A stretch of DNA of 64,000 nt, from the NCBI GenBank assembly GCA_029931535.1, contig JAQPZY010001692.1, forward strand, positions 3,077,001-3,141,000. The letters run 5' to 3'. The notes below the pieces were generated by a model. The model saw only the letters and a program-made list of their open reading frames with translations, was not told the origin of the DNA and made no database searches. The DNA comes from Margaritifera margaritifera. Lineage: Eukaryota; Mollusca; Bivalvia; Unionida; Margaritiferidae. Positions 42,381-54,273 of the stretch are shown here, piece after piece (positions within the stretch are counted from its first letter, which is position 1; each line of letters opens with the position of its first letter). The translations under genes were made by a program, and so were the position numbers.

Positions 42381-43203
42381 CTATTAAAAATGCTACATGA
42401 AAAAATGACAAATTTTATTCGAGCCAACACAGTTTTAAATAAGAAACCTGAGTCACTAAACGATGATGGAAAACTAAATATGGAGGGATTCCACTAATTT
42501 CCTAAATCAGGAATTCTAGGACTTAATGTGCATCATTTTTGGAAGTCCCAGACTTAAATATTAGAAGTCTCAGAATGTTCAGTGGTATCATTTTATATTT
42601 CATTAGGGTGAACATATTAATCCACTGTCTATTGTATTTTTGATAGTCAAGGAGTAACAGCAGTAGTGAATGATCTTAGAGATTAGTAGATAATTCATTG
42701 GCTGTTTAGATTGTGCAGCTAAGTAAAGCTTGATGCAAATCCAGAAATGCAATCTTGTGAAGAACATGAAAAGGGAGAGAGAAAGAAACAGTTGTATCAG
42801 ACCTAATTTACTATAAAAAGAACAATGGGATTTACATTACTTTATGTGTTCTTTTTTTCTGCATGAACAAACATCTGATCTTTCATACAAAGTTATGACA
42901 TTTTTTTAGTTGGCACTCATACACACAAATCATTGTTTATAATGCATCTTCCAGTAGAACAAAATATATACTACATTGCTGATACATTACAATACTTTAC
43001 ATTTGAACCTTTTCTCATTTTTATATCTGAAAAATTGGCTGATACACTTATTCTACGCTACTTCTTTTCTCTTTTCTAGAATGAGTTACAGCACTTGTAA
43101 AAGGGAAAGATGGAATGTCCGAAAGCAATTTTGATTAGTATTCTATAATCACTTTAGGCACACATCAGCCGACACGTAAACTGCAAAATAATTATATTTT
43201 ATA
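42381..43203. other. Unassigned intergenic stretch
   Basis: Nothing recognisable between copy A and the LINE 3' end. Confidence 0.4.
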
Positions 43204-46200
43204 GAGAGAGAAAGAGAGTCTTTATTCATTCCAATAGCCCAAACGGACTGTGAAAATACATTTTCAATGAATTGAATTGAATGGCAGATAGTACAATAAA
43301 CAACAATGTATTATCATCTATAGTCTACAATATACAAAGAAATCATAGTAAGAAACGAAATTACATATGCATGCAGATGCAAATCCATGCAAATGAAATA
43401 AGCCGATTAATTCACAAAACTTCTCCGTAGGGAGAAAGAGATATCTACATTATTAAAGGTAGTTAGTTAAAATCAGGGGTTATGTAATTCAAATTCATAT
43501 TGAAATGGTGGTCAGTCAAAATATTTTCATGATCTATGCATATACGACGGTATTTCTATGATTAAAAGCTTTATAAATGTAAATGGTCAAATTATTCAAA
43601 ATTCTAGTATTCTGGATATTCATAAGTTCTATAAATTTAAACATATTTGGTCTTTTTCTGAAATATTTCTCTATATATTTGGCTCTTAGATCTTTATACA
43701 ATACGCACTCAAGGACAAAATGATATTCATCTTCAATGAGGTTGCACATAGAACAAAGTCTATCATGAATTGGTTTATATGGTCTCGTCCATCGACCCGC
43801 TTCAACTTCGAGTCTGTGAGAGGATACTCTAAATTTAGCAAATGCATTTCTATATTTCAAAGAATGGATGCTATCAAGGTAAAGTTTTGATCCGAAATTT
43901 GCAATATTTATATAAAATAATGCTCGACTACTGTTTTTAAGACGATCCATCCAATTTTGGATAAAATTGTCAGATAGCCTTAATTTAAATGACTGTAAAA
44001 ATATGTCAATGTTGCCGACCCCTTGGTTAACCCAAACTTCATAGAATCCTAATCTTGACAATAAATCTCTAACTAAATATGCCCAATTTACTTTATTGGG
44101 TAGAGCTTCTAAATCGTTCAACATCATTTGGTATATATATTTTATATATTTGTCCTCCTTTACCTCTAATATCTTAAACCAATACTTTTCACAATGTAAT
44201 AAAATCTATTGACTATCATTGTCGTACGCCCTAACTCCCCATAAATAAAATCATTTTGTGTCGTCTTCTTCACTCCTAATACCTTTTTACAAAAATGTAA
44301 AAGCACTCTTTCAATGCATTTAGCAGGAATAAATCTCCAAACTTGGCAACAATAATTTAAGATAGGTTTTATCAGTCTATCAAAAAGATTCATGATATGG
44401 CTTGTTTTAAAGACGTAAATTTAAAAAGGTATTTTTCAAGTAAAAATGTGGCTTTTTTGCTTGCCCTGCCAATGTTGTCTGTGATTCAGTAAAGGCACCA
44501 CCAGACGTCATAACAAGTCCGAGATATGTGAACTTATTTACAATTTCCAGTTTTTCATTACAGTAAGTGAATTCCACCCTTTCTGAAAATCATAACCTCT
44601 GTTTTTCAGGTGTTCACCACAAGTTTCCACTTAGCACAATAATCTTTCAAATAATTTAACCCGGATTGAAGACCTTCGGGCGAACCTGAAAAGATGGCAA
44701 TGTCATCTGCGTATAAAAGAATAAAAAGATGTAACATGCCAATATCTATACCTTCAATACCATGCATGGCAAACTCTTCCTCAAAATCATTTACAAATAT
44801 TGAAAACAGAAATGGTGATAAACATTCACCTTGCCGGACACCAAGAATACAAGAGAATTCATCACTTAACTTATTATCATATTTAACACTTGACTTTACA
44901 TTGCTGTACATTGATTTAATTATATCTAAAATGTTTCCCCTTAAACCAAGCTTTATTAGTTTATACCATACGTTATCCCTAACTATATAATCAAACGCTT
45001 TGGTGAAATCAATAAACGCACAAAATAATTTTTTACCTTGATTAGTGATATGTTAGATTAGCCAATGTAAAATACAAATTATGTCAACTGTACTCATGTT
45101 TTTTCTAAATCATGCCTGTGCTTCAGTAAAGACATGATTGTTTTCTGCCCAGTCAGTATGTCTATTATTAAGTATACGTGTGAATAATTTACCTGTGCAA
45201 CTAAGAAGCGTTATACCTCTATAATTATTAACATCATCTAAATTGCCTTTTTATGCAATGGTATATCTAGACCTTCAGACCATATTTCTGGAAAGTGACC
45301 GCTTTTAAATACAGCATTAAATAAATTACAAAATGTATTTAAAAGTATATCTTTACCATGGTAAAGAAACTCATTGATAATCATATCTGGACCAGCACTG
45401 CTGCCTAATTTTATTTGATGTAAAGTTTTTTCTACCTCTTGAAGGGAAATATCTTGATTTAGTTCATTAGACATGACGTTAAAATCTCCTTTTACTTATC
45501 TTTCATTAAAATGTAAAACATCCTTATCTGGTATAAACCAAGTGATCATTAGAATTGTTTACAGCTTAAAAATATTTTTCAAACGTATCCATTGTAATAT
45601 TTGAGGAGTTATGATTCACAGCATCTTTTAACATTTTCCAGTATAACTTTGCATCATTACATTTTGCTTTTTCAAATTCTAATGTTTTAAGTTAATCATA
45701 TTCATGTTTATATTTTCGTAGTAGTTTTTTATAGTCTGATCTTGCACCTGTCATTTCTTGTCTTGCTTTAGGTGTTTTTACAAATCGATAAGGATTCAAT
45801 TTACTCATAAAAATTAACCTTTTTTCTTCACATATATCATTAAACCAAGGACATGTTTTAAGTGTTTTGAAGATTGGCAAACAAACATTGTGAAAAATAT
45901 CATGTAGTGCCGACAAACAATTTTCAATAATCTCAGCGTTAACATCATCAAGTAATTGTTCGTTAATGCTTTCAAGTTGTTCGGTTACAGAATCGTCACT
46001 TAATTTTGATTTATATTCAGTCGTGAACTCAGGTCGCCAAACATATTTACCCTCTATACTTTTATATTCTCTTTCTTTCAGAAATGTTGCTTCGGCATCA
46101 TTAACAGTATTAAATTCCATCGTAAAGCATACAACACAATGATCTGACAAAAAAAGAACTAATTCTAACCTGTGTGTCAATGTGGTCATGTAGGCACATT

Positions 46201-46210
46201 TACTCATCTT
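43204..46210 (-). pseudogene. LINE, 5'-truncated, nearly complete RT and C-terminus
   Basis: This is the best preserved retrotransposon. Minus-strand translation gives the end of the endonuclease (LSDHCVVCFTMEF, about 46145-46105) and a 150-residue linker to 45692. The RT follows: SSAGPDMIINEFLYHGKDIL (about 45400), NNYRGITLLSCTGKLFTRIL (about 45230-45170), FIDFTKAFDYIVRDNVWYKL (about 45020-44960), GVRQGECLSPFLFSIFVNDF (about 44840) and LLYADDIAIFSGSPEGLQ (about 44720-44670). Then come LINYCCQVW-type sequence (44370) and a C-terminal Cys/His motif, CSMCNLIEDEYHF (about 43750-43710). Both catalytic regions (F-x-D and Y-A-D-D) are intact, but a few stops and frameshifts break the frame. The 3' end GGAATGAATAAAGACTC with a CT-rich tail lies at about 43204. 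Most of the endonuclease is missing. Confidence 0.93.
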
Positions 46211-46734
46211 AAATTAAATCTTAATTGTTGTTCTAAAATTTAATACTAATATAGTTTAACCAAGGTCTATTCAATCCTGATTATTCAATGATCTGCAGTT
46301 TAACTGTCATCAAGAAACATCCAGACGAAAATTCTTGATCTCTATCGACTTTTACAATGGTGGCCAGGTACTAAATTGGGTCAAGATAAGAGTACTTCGG
46401 GTGTAATCGTCACAGCATAGTGTAGTACGAATTTTTTTTTCAACATGCGTAGCCTTCATTGTGACATCACAGCGCGACATTCAGTCCGGTTTGTACTGGA
46501 TCACACCTTTAGGTTGACCTTGTCCAAAAATGTCCACGTACTTGAACATTGAACATTGAGTATATGTTTCTCGAGACCATGTAAATAATGACCTTCCAAA
46601 GGAATATGGATCTATCAGGATCCAAATAAAGTGAATAATCGCCATTTAAAGGTATGTTTGATCAAATTCTAAATAAATGACACCCGTTACTGAAATAATT
46701 GGTACTGAACGCATACATGACCTGTATGACTTTT
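46211..46734. other. Unassigned intergenic stretch
   Basis: Nothing recognised 5' of the truncated LINE. Confidence 0.4.
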
Positions 46735-46870
46735 ACTAGAATTAATTATATCCATCATATTAGTTGAAAAATTATCTTCAGATGAAGAAAATAAAACATC
46801 TTGGTTCGAAAGAAAATTACAGCTCGCTCCCCCCTCCACCAGCCCTCGAAATTAAGTGGTCGGTCCCTTA
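46735..46870 (+). repeat. Dispersed repeat, copy 2 (first copy near 1845)
   Basis: It aligns with 1845-1965 in the same orientation, from TATATCCATCATATTA to GTGGTCGGT, with a C-rich run between. Family unknown. Confidence 0.6.
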
Positions 46871-47619
46871 TTGCTGACACTGATAAAGTCGCTCAAAGTA
46901 CGCTGATTGAAAAAACAAATTATTTAAAATTTATATTCACCAGATAGGTTGACACTTGCTACTCAAGTTCAGAAGTTTAAAAAAGGCTAGAAGTTCATTA
47001 TTTAAACTTTGTTCAATTAACGAACCACTTATCAACATAACAAAAAATCCGACAGTATTAACGGCCGTGCTTGAGTAAACCATACTTGCACATGGTCTTT
47101 ATGTTATATTTACGATACTGACAGGGGACTGCGGCATAAGTACTTAATCATGTTAACAACCATTGATGAGTGGTGAATCCTATTATAACACTTTGCTAAT
47201 TAGAAGGAAAACAAGTTATAAGCAAATTTGTTGTAACTTGTTTTAAATGTGTACAGAATTAATAGCAGATACATACGCTTGAATTAACATTTTTACGTCT
47301 TTTTTTCTTTCTACAAGACTGCCATATATTGCTCCGCCTACTTGCTTGTAAAGGTTGTTATTTATATCAGGCGCTTTTCGTTTTGAAAAAAAATTCAGGG
47401 ATTGAAACAAGATTCATAAGTATTTTTTTCAAAATTTCATAAAAATTCGATATAAAAATGTTGAAGTCATAAAGAGTTGAATGTACACGTTTTTATAGCA
47501 AATTCCTTACATTTGATTTGCCAAACTTGTTTTGGATAAGCTCCTCTGCGGCCACCTGATTATGTCACGATTCAAACCTTGCTGACAATATAATTTGTTA
47601 GCGGTCCATTGGAATCTGA
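46871..47619. other. Unassigned intergenic stretch
   Basis: Nothing recognisable; the decayed MULE coding region may extend some way into its right side. Confidence 0.35.
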
Positions 47620-48663
47620 GTTATGCAATAGCTGATTGATAAATGCCCGTGACCCGACAAAAGCGCGCACGACAAAAAAGAGCGCCGACAAAAGAGCTTT
47701 TAAAAACGTATATATTACAGAAAGCATTAAAAAAGTTACAGATGTTAAGAACGTCGATTGCAGGCACGAAAATCAATGCCAGCAGCATCTTTACTTTAAT
47801 CCGAAATTCCTCGTTGTCGCGATACAGTTGCGAAAGACCTCATTCCTGAACTTTTCTCCAGAGACATTGAACAAGGTGAAAGAGACTGCCAACAAGACGA
47901 GTATCCAGATAAACGTGCTGTATGGCATTCTGCGTAGCTTTTTCAGAATCACACATAACGCTTGTTGGCTATAATGATGGTTTAAGCTCTTGGAGTTTTT
48001 AGAAAACGCGTCTGCATGTTGTTTCTGCTTTTTCTAGTATGAGAGAGTAAATCAAAAGCATGATCTTGTTATCAATCAAAACATGAATTGTAAAAACCTG
48101 ATAAAAAAGAATTGGCGCCACTTTGAATGTCCAGTGTGTCTAACGATCCAATAGATCTAAATTCTCCTGGGTTCCGAACATCAAAATTCTGTTGTCATCA
48201 ACTGATCCTGAATCCCACAGCAAGAAAAACCCTCCTCTTGTAGTCGTTTGTAGACTAACAGGTTTCTGGATATCTCCGACGGTTTGTGGATTAGGATATG
48301 GCAACTGTTTCCGTTTCCTTTGGCGTTGTGATGCGCGGTATGCCGGTAATGACTGGAAGCTTCCAACGATATGCCGCTTGTAGTTTGTTGCATTATCTGC
48401 CTTATTTTTTCGACTACTTCTGCTGCTCGTCTACGTATTGCCGACACGACTTTCGACGCTATGTTTTCTGCGCGGTCAGGAGCGTGATTATGTTTTGATG
48501 ATGACAGGACATCGTCGTTCAGTATCTTTAATCTTCCACGGCAGCCATCTTTCTTGCAGCATCTCCAGGATGTACTCCCATCATCATTTTCTCTGTCCTT
48601 GCGATATCTATAAACATCGACCAACAAAATAGCCTTGCTTTTCTGGGAATCGATCTTCTCCAT
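47620..48663 (-). pseudogene. FLYWCH zinc-finger / Mutator-like (MULE) transposase relic
   Basis: From ATG at 48661-48663 on the minus strand an open frame of 160 codons begins with a FLYWCH-type finger: W33-R-C35, C41, then H58-N-H60 with the surrounding WRCCKKDGCRGRLK and HNHAPD. After a frameshift the sequence continues QKRQRKRKQ-like, then FFLLWDSGSVDDNRILMFGT (about 48235-48175), ENLDLL and TFKVAPILF (about 48120). A second region reads SEKATQNAIQHVY (about 47950-47910), RLVGSLFHLVQCLWRKVQE and YRDNEEFRIKVKMLLAL (to about 47790), then VPAIDVLN. This is the order of MULE transposases: finger, pre-core, D-F-E-K-A motif, then the C/G-x-x-FH-x-x-Q-x-x-WRK-VQ motif. In the intact family the protein cuts and pastes DNA. 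Frame breaks show it is dead. No terminal repeats were found. Confidence 0.8.
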
Positions 48664-50099
48664 GTTTAATTTTTTTTAAATAACGGAGGTTTTATACGCT
48701 TATATATGCCCAAAAATTAATAAACATATAGATTTCAAGATCCGCTGATTTCTAATAAGTAAATAATAGGTTTCATATAAGATGCAATATCTTAAGTTCT
48801 CATCTCAATCGACGCGTTTACAATATCTAAGTAGCCTAATTAATGTTCAGGTTTCATATAGGAGTGTTTGAATGTAGAAAAAAGAAAGAAAAAGAAAATA
48901 AAGAAGAAACAACAACAACAACATCAAAATGTAGCATTTAAAGATGCATATACTCAGTAGGGGTGTTTAGATGTAGAAAAAAAAGCAACAACAAAAAAGC
49001 CATGCTTCAAGCTCTTTTGATACATTTTTGTTTTCCAGAATTGATGACAAAAATCAATTGTTCGTGAACAATTTACATAAGTAGGTGCTAGTGTCAGTGG
49101 AGACTAGATGCAGAGAGGTTGTATTTTTTTTATTCAAATCGAATACCTCTGCAACTATTTAGCATGTGATTTTAGTTGAGCGTCTAAAGAAGGAGTTTCC
49201 AAACATTCTTTATTTTTCCTTTATTTATAAATACTTCCTATGTAGGGTCGTGGTTTCATTAAATGTATTAAACAGGACAACACAATAATTGCCAAAAAAC
49301 AACACTTGGTCATTAATGCGCAGAAAGTTTTCATTGTCAAGGTAACATTAAATTTGAATGTTTTGAATAAAAGAATAAATATAGCAAGTTTTAAGCACTG
49401 AGATGACTAACGTGGGGAATCTTTGAAAATTGTACAAACTGACAAACTGTCCAATGTGTTTGTTTCTCAGGCACTTTGATCGATAAAGACTGAATATTCA
49501 TGTAGTATCCCACGGAATGGGCGCCAAAAAAATATAATACGTCTCCAATCGGTATCAAAGAGATCAAAAGAAGTTAAGAAATTGCGTATAAATTGTAAAC
49601 GAACGTTACACGTATCAGCGTTCATAGAGAAAAGAACAAAAAGCACAAGACGAATGTAGATTATACACAGGTATATAGATGGATAGAAAGATACATGTAG
49701 TGATAAATATATCGATTGATAAATATATAAGATAAAAAGATACATGTAGCGAAAAATATATTGATCGATAAATCCAATCCTGGCTACTAAACAAATTCAG
49801 GATGGTTATTGGAGACAACAGCTGTAATAGGTTCGCCAGATGCCCTAAATGTATGTTTGTCATTAGGCATGTGAGTGTGTGTGTGTGTCTGTGTGTCGGT
49901 GTTTCTAAATTTTTAATGGATCTAAGCTGATTTATATCGCACTTCTGCCCCCTGTTGATCTGACATTTTAATAAATTATTTCGTTTTCGATCATGAAAAT
50001 CTATCAAAGCTAGGCAGATAGGAATTAAAAAGCGCTTTAGGTGTCTAAGGCGCCTCCAGATATAATCTATTCAGGAAATGCTAATATCTTTTGATTATG
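48664..50099. other. Unassigned intergenic stretch
   Basis: Contains a loose A-rich duplication (a GGGTGTTTAGATGTAGAAAAAA-like motif near 48860 and 48960) and GATA-rich sequence near 49670-49770. No gene recognised; open frames at 49467-49745 and 49615-50007 (-) are low-complexity. Confidence 0.4.
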
Positions 50100-50450
50100 A
50101 CATAATAGGCCCAGAGCTACAAAGGTATTTGGATGCATTTCAGTTGACGTATTTATGCTGTCAGTTGTTTGCAAGTAAACTGAGTATTATTTCCAGACTA
50201 TGTGACAGAATATTAATATCCATATAATTACATAGTATTAACAGCAGCGTTGGTCAGTGACTTTGAATATAAAATGTATATGTACATAAAACACACATTA
50301 TTAAAACGATCAGCAGCTATTGGGCACCACAATTTTTAATTTTTTTTATATAAAAACAAATAATGTTTATATATTTATGCCAATTTAAATGGATGTCACT
50401 TGAACTAACGTTTTATACCTTGATTTAATACACTCCAAGATTAGGATGCG

Positions 50451-50545
50451 TATGTATGTATGTATATTTGTATGTATGTATGTATGTATGTATGTATGTA
50501 TGTATGTATGTATGTATGTATGTATGTATGTATGTATGTATGTAT
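50451..50545. repeat. (TATG)n microsatellite
   Basis: About 23 units, with slight variation at the right end. Its left flank matches the left flank of the (TATG)n at 35349. Confidence 0.97.
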
Positions 50546-50576
50546 CTATGTATGATATATCTATATATTGTATATG

Positions 50577-50767
50577 GTGAACCGCGGTAGCTCAGTTGGT
50601 AGAGCGTCGGACTCCAAGGTTCACAGGTTTGATACCCACCCAGGCCAGACCGGGTCGGCTGCCTCATGGTGTCATTGGGAAAGGCACTTGGCTCCCATTT
50701 CTTCGGCATGATTAGGCCAATAATGTGTTAAAAGTGCCGTTAAAACCCAAACAAATTTATATATGTA
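50577..50767 (+). repeat. tRNA-derived SINE with (CTAT)n tail
   Basis: The head ACCGCGGTAGCTCAGTTGG contains a good A box (TAGCTCAGTTGG), and GGTTTGATACC about 40 bp on is a B box. The loop CTCCAAG would place CCA (Trp) as anticodon, but the anticodon stem does not pair, so it is not a working tRNA. A body follows (CCGGGTCGGCTGCCTCATGG, then AAGTGCCGTTAAAACCCAAA) and a microsatellite tail. Internal pol III promoter boxes are the expected transcription signals. The structure is typical of molluscan tRNA-SINEs. Confidence 0.88.
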
Positions 50768-50805
50768 TCTATGTATCTATCTATTTATCTATCTATCTAT
50801 CTGTA

Positions 50806-50874
<69 letters not shown>
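50768..50874. repeat. (CTAT)n microsatellite, SINE tail
   Basis: About 26 CTAT units with a few interruptions directly after the SINE body. Confidence 0.96.
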
Positions 50875-50875
<1 letters not shown>

Positions 50876-51085
50876 GCTAATGAAATCAGCATTGTGATAC
50901 AGGTTATAAAGCTTCCACTTCTCCGGCATTGAACGAAAGGCCATCCGCATGTTCCAGTAGCTGCGCAATATATCATGGATTCTGAAAAAAGACTAAATAA
51001 ATTAGAGACTATGTTGAGATTAATGATACAATGAGTAATTAGAAGGATGTTTGCGAAATAAAAAAATCTTGAACCAGCCAAAACG

Positions 51086-51086
<1 letters not shown>

Positions 51087-51148
<62 letters not shown>
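51087..51148. repeat. (TA)n microsatellite
   Basis: About 30 TA units inside copy B. Copy A has no (TA)n at the matching place (about 39600). Confidence 0.96.
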
Positions 51149-51150
<2 letters not shown>

Positions 51151-51488
51151 TTTCATTTTCTTAACAATAAGAAATTGAGTTTATGCCACAACGAGTCCAT
51201 AATTATAACTTAATTGTGTATGTGAAATGGTCAAAATAGAGCTCTTTGTCTCGTTCATCTTGTTTTAAATTATACATTAAGCCCAATGACTCTATTGTCG
51301 TAATGGATTTTCATGGTGAATTAAGTAACGGTATATCCTGTCAATATTTAATCGATCTAATCTTGACTTCATTAGTACCAATGCCTTAAGCGACTAGACT
51401 AAAGAAATCAGTGACTTATAAACCGTTGCACCTCCGTTATAAAATTTGACTCAACAGTTCGAGTAATGAATGTTACACTGGATCTAGA

Positions 51489-51730
51489 AATCTTACTCGA
51501 AAATGACAAATGCAGCTTCGGACTGGTCAGAATATTGTCGAGTAAGATTTGGAGTGGAGTAAAGTTTTATGACGGCTCCCGACCCAAAGATTACAAAACA
51601 TTTTCACACTCAAACTCAATTAAAGATATTGTCATATAATTGGCTAACGTCAAACCACTCTGACCAATCAGATATCAGGATCTAAATTTGAGTCTGAGTT
51701 GGAGTGTAGAATTGTTTGTAATCTTGAAGC
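51489..51730. repeat. Two adjacent foldback elements in copy B
   Basis: GAAATCTTACTCGA at about 51488 pairs with TCGAGTAAGATTT near 51538. Then AAGATTACAAAACATTTTCA at 51586 pairs with the stretch ending GTTTGTAATCTT near 51725. An inner ATTGG...CCAAT pair lies between. Neither is present in copy A, so they are likely small MITE insertions. Confidence 0.6.
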
Positions 51731-51875
51731 CTGATGTCTATCATGCAATTCTGTGAAAAAGTCAACAAGAATGATTTTTGGGGGTTGCATGTATTACTAC
51801 ATATATTTCCGTCATTTTGTTTATTTTGGATAAACCCAATGTATTAGTTAAACATTCAGACGCATGTTGTTTTTT

Positions 51876-53141
51876 TCATTCTTACAGAAAGGCAACAGTG
51901 TGTTTCTGTGGCCAATGCTACATCTTCTTTAAAATATGTCAAAAGTGGAGTCCCTCAAGGATCTATTCTTTGCCCTTTACTCTTTCTCCTTTTCAATTAT
52001 GATTTACCTCCTCATATGAATGCCAATGAAACAGATCTTTTGTTTCAGACGACACAACATTATATGCCATGAGTAAAACAATCCCTTCTCTTGAACAAAA
52101 TTTACAGCAAGAAGTTGATGCTGAAATACTATGGTGCGAAACCAACAAAATGCAATTAAACACAGAAAAAACTAATTGGATGATAATTGAATCAAGGCAA
52201 AGAATAAAGAATTAAAGGATATCAATATATTTGTTCAGGGAACTTAATTAAATAACATCGAAAATCAAAAATCTTTTAGGTTCAATTATTGACAGACATT
52301 TATCATGGGATCATGGGAAAATCAATTAACTGTGTTCTGCAGTATCCTTAAGAATAGCCTTATTGAATAGACTGTCTTCGTATGTGCTAGAATCTATGCT
52401 AAAAATGTTTTATAATGGATATATATGGCCTTTGTTTGATTATGGTTGCATCATATGAGGGAATTGCAATGCAACTAATCTTAATCAGATAATTAAACTC
52501 CAAAACAAGCCGCTAGAACAAGAAAAGACTATCCATCCTATGATTTATTAGTTAATTTACAGTGGTTTTCTTTTCATTACAGAGTAAAGTATTTTAAAGC
52601 TATTCTGACATATATATCTGTTCATAACATGGCTCCACAATATATCAATGATCTCCAAACACCAATATCCAAAATCTGCGGTCTGTTTCGTAATCTAATC
52701 TTCATTTGCCTGAATTCAAAACGACTCTATACAAAACATATCTTACATATTCTGCAGCAGTGTTGCGGAATATCATTCCCAATGATATTAAGCAAACAAC
52801 AACACACTATTCTTTTAAGAGCGCGCCTCACAAATTTCTTCTTTCTGATTATGCCAAATCTCAAACAAATTGAGATACCTAACTTGGATACACCCATCAC
52901 CTTTCTCACTCCCAAATATACGTGTATATCTTACGTATGTTTTAATCTCATGTATGTGTGTATGTGTGTGTAAGTATATTTTATGATTATATATGAGTGT
53001 GTCAGACACTGTAGTAAGTAGAATTATATTTGTACATATACGTTGCTTTATAGTTTTAATATTCTATTAATGAGGACTACATGCAATATTGGTTGATTGA
53101 TTTAGAACCAAATGTATTATCCTCAGAATATAAAGTTATTA

Positions 53142-53142
<1 letters not shown>
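51876..53142 (+). pseudogene. LINE fragment, RT YADD half to 3' end, decayed
   Basis: Plus-strand blocks, with stops and frameshifts: SLKYVKSGVPQGSILCPLLF (about 51930-51990), then a region where the F-A-D-D-T-T box is partly damaged (ATCTTTTGTTTCAGACGACA: the DDT part remains). SLEQNLQQEVDAEILWCETN (about 52085-52150) and LLGSIIDRHLSWDH (about 52275) follow, then LNRLSSYVLESMLKMFYNGY and PLFDYGCII (about 52430). Further on come FKAILTYISVHNMAPQYIND (about 52590-52650) and a C-terminal KLTNFF-like end near 52850. The GVPQGSILGPLLF style is that of the Jockey/CR1 group. The 5' half is missing and the 3' end passes into (TTA)n. Confidence 0.88.

Positions 53143-53196
<54 letters not shown>
53143..53196. 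repeat. (TTA)n microsatellite, LINE tail
   Basis: About 18 units directly after AATATAAAGTTATT, the LINE 3' end. Confidence 0.95.
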
Positions 53197-54178
53197 CTTA
53201 CTTATGCCATGACTAACTGAGATACAAACTATCCAAAAATTAGCATAGGTTATGGTCGATATTCTATAAATAGTTACCTTAGAATGAAATGAATGGCATT
53301 TGTAATGCATATGACCTTACCGGAACCGGACGAATCACATCTGTTTACTTTGTCATCCTACGCAAAAGACAAGAGACTGAACTCAACATTTCTTTTTATC
53401 TTTAGGCTTTAATTCCGTTTTTTATTTAATGATTTTAGCATTCTTCACTGGTTAGTTAATCTCCAGGAAAAAATTGAAACAAATAAAAATGTTTTTCGAA
53501 GAACTAGAAAAGGATGCAATTACAGCTGATTGCTTCTATTAGTGTAGTGATAACTAATAGACTTATTCAGCATGGCCACAAGCAGACGCTGTTATGCCTT
53601 TGGTGGCCGTAAACATATCTCTGCGGAATACAAGCTGACAGTGTGTGCATTGTATAAGTCATCTTAATGTTACCATTTTCAGCCTATCATACAGGGACAA
53701 AGTGAACACTAGAATTACAATTAGAGACAAAAACAGAGAGCCTACATTATGCTCTTTCTATTGATGTTTGTCATATAACATTTTATTAAGACTGAAGGAA
53801 TTGTTTAAAATTGATACTCCCGAATCACGAACACTATAATCTATCAGCTGTAATACACTGTGGCAGCCGATTACAGAATTCTAAAATGGTCTGTTCTGTT
53901 GACAGATGTTGTAAGCAATCACACAGGGTATTTTGCCGCATATCTTAGCCCAGGCCTAAAAAACCTTCTCACCCACACCCCAACCGGAAATTAGGTAAAG
54001 GGGTAAATGGTACTAATTGATTAACTTTTCTGCTATCACACTTTATTTCCTATCCGTTTATGCAAATGTGAAATGTTAAAAGTCTCATAGTTGGAGTCGG
54101 GTTGGTGTGAAGGTGTGAGCAAAGAAGCATTAGGCTATTTCTTTTATATAGTATGTATGTTTTGGAGGCAATGTGGTA

Positions 54179-54273
54179 TCACACTGTTCATTTAAATTAC
54201 TCTACCTTCCAAAAAAAAAAAACAATCACACTGTTCATTTAAATTACTCTACCTTCCCAAAAAAAAAAAACAA
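54179..54273 (+). repeat. 47-bp tandem duplication
   Basis: TCACACTGTTCATTTAAATT...CTACCTTCC plus an A-run and CAA occurs twice, at 54179 and 54226, almost unchanged, so it is recent. Confidence 0.92.

Noticed and set aside
47636..47974. 112-codon plus-strand frame with Lys-rich start
   Set aside because: It is antisense to the MULE transposase core, whose minus-strand motifs are clear.
50577..50650. Functional tRNA gene
   Set aside because: The A and B boxes fit, but the anticodon stem does not pair and a SINE body with a microsatellite tail follows.
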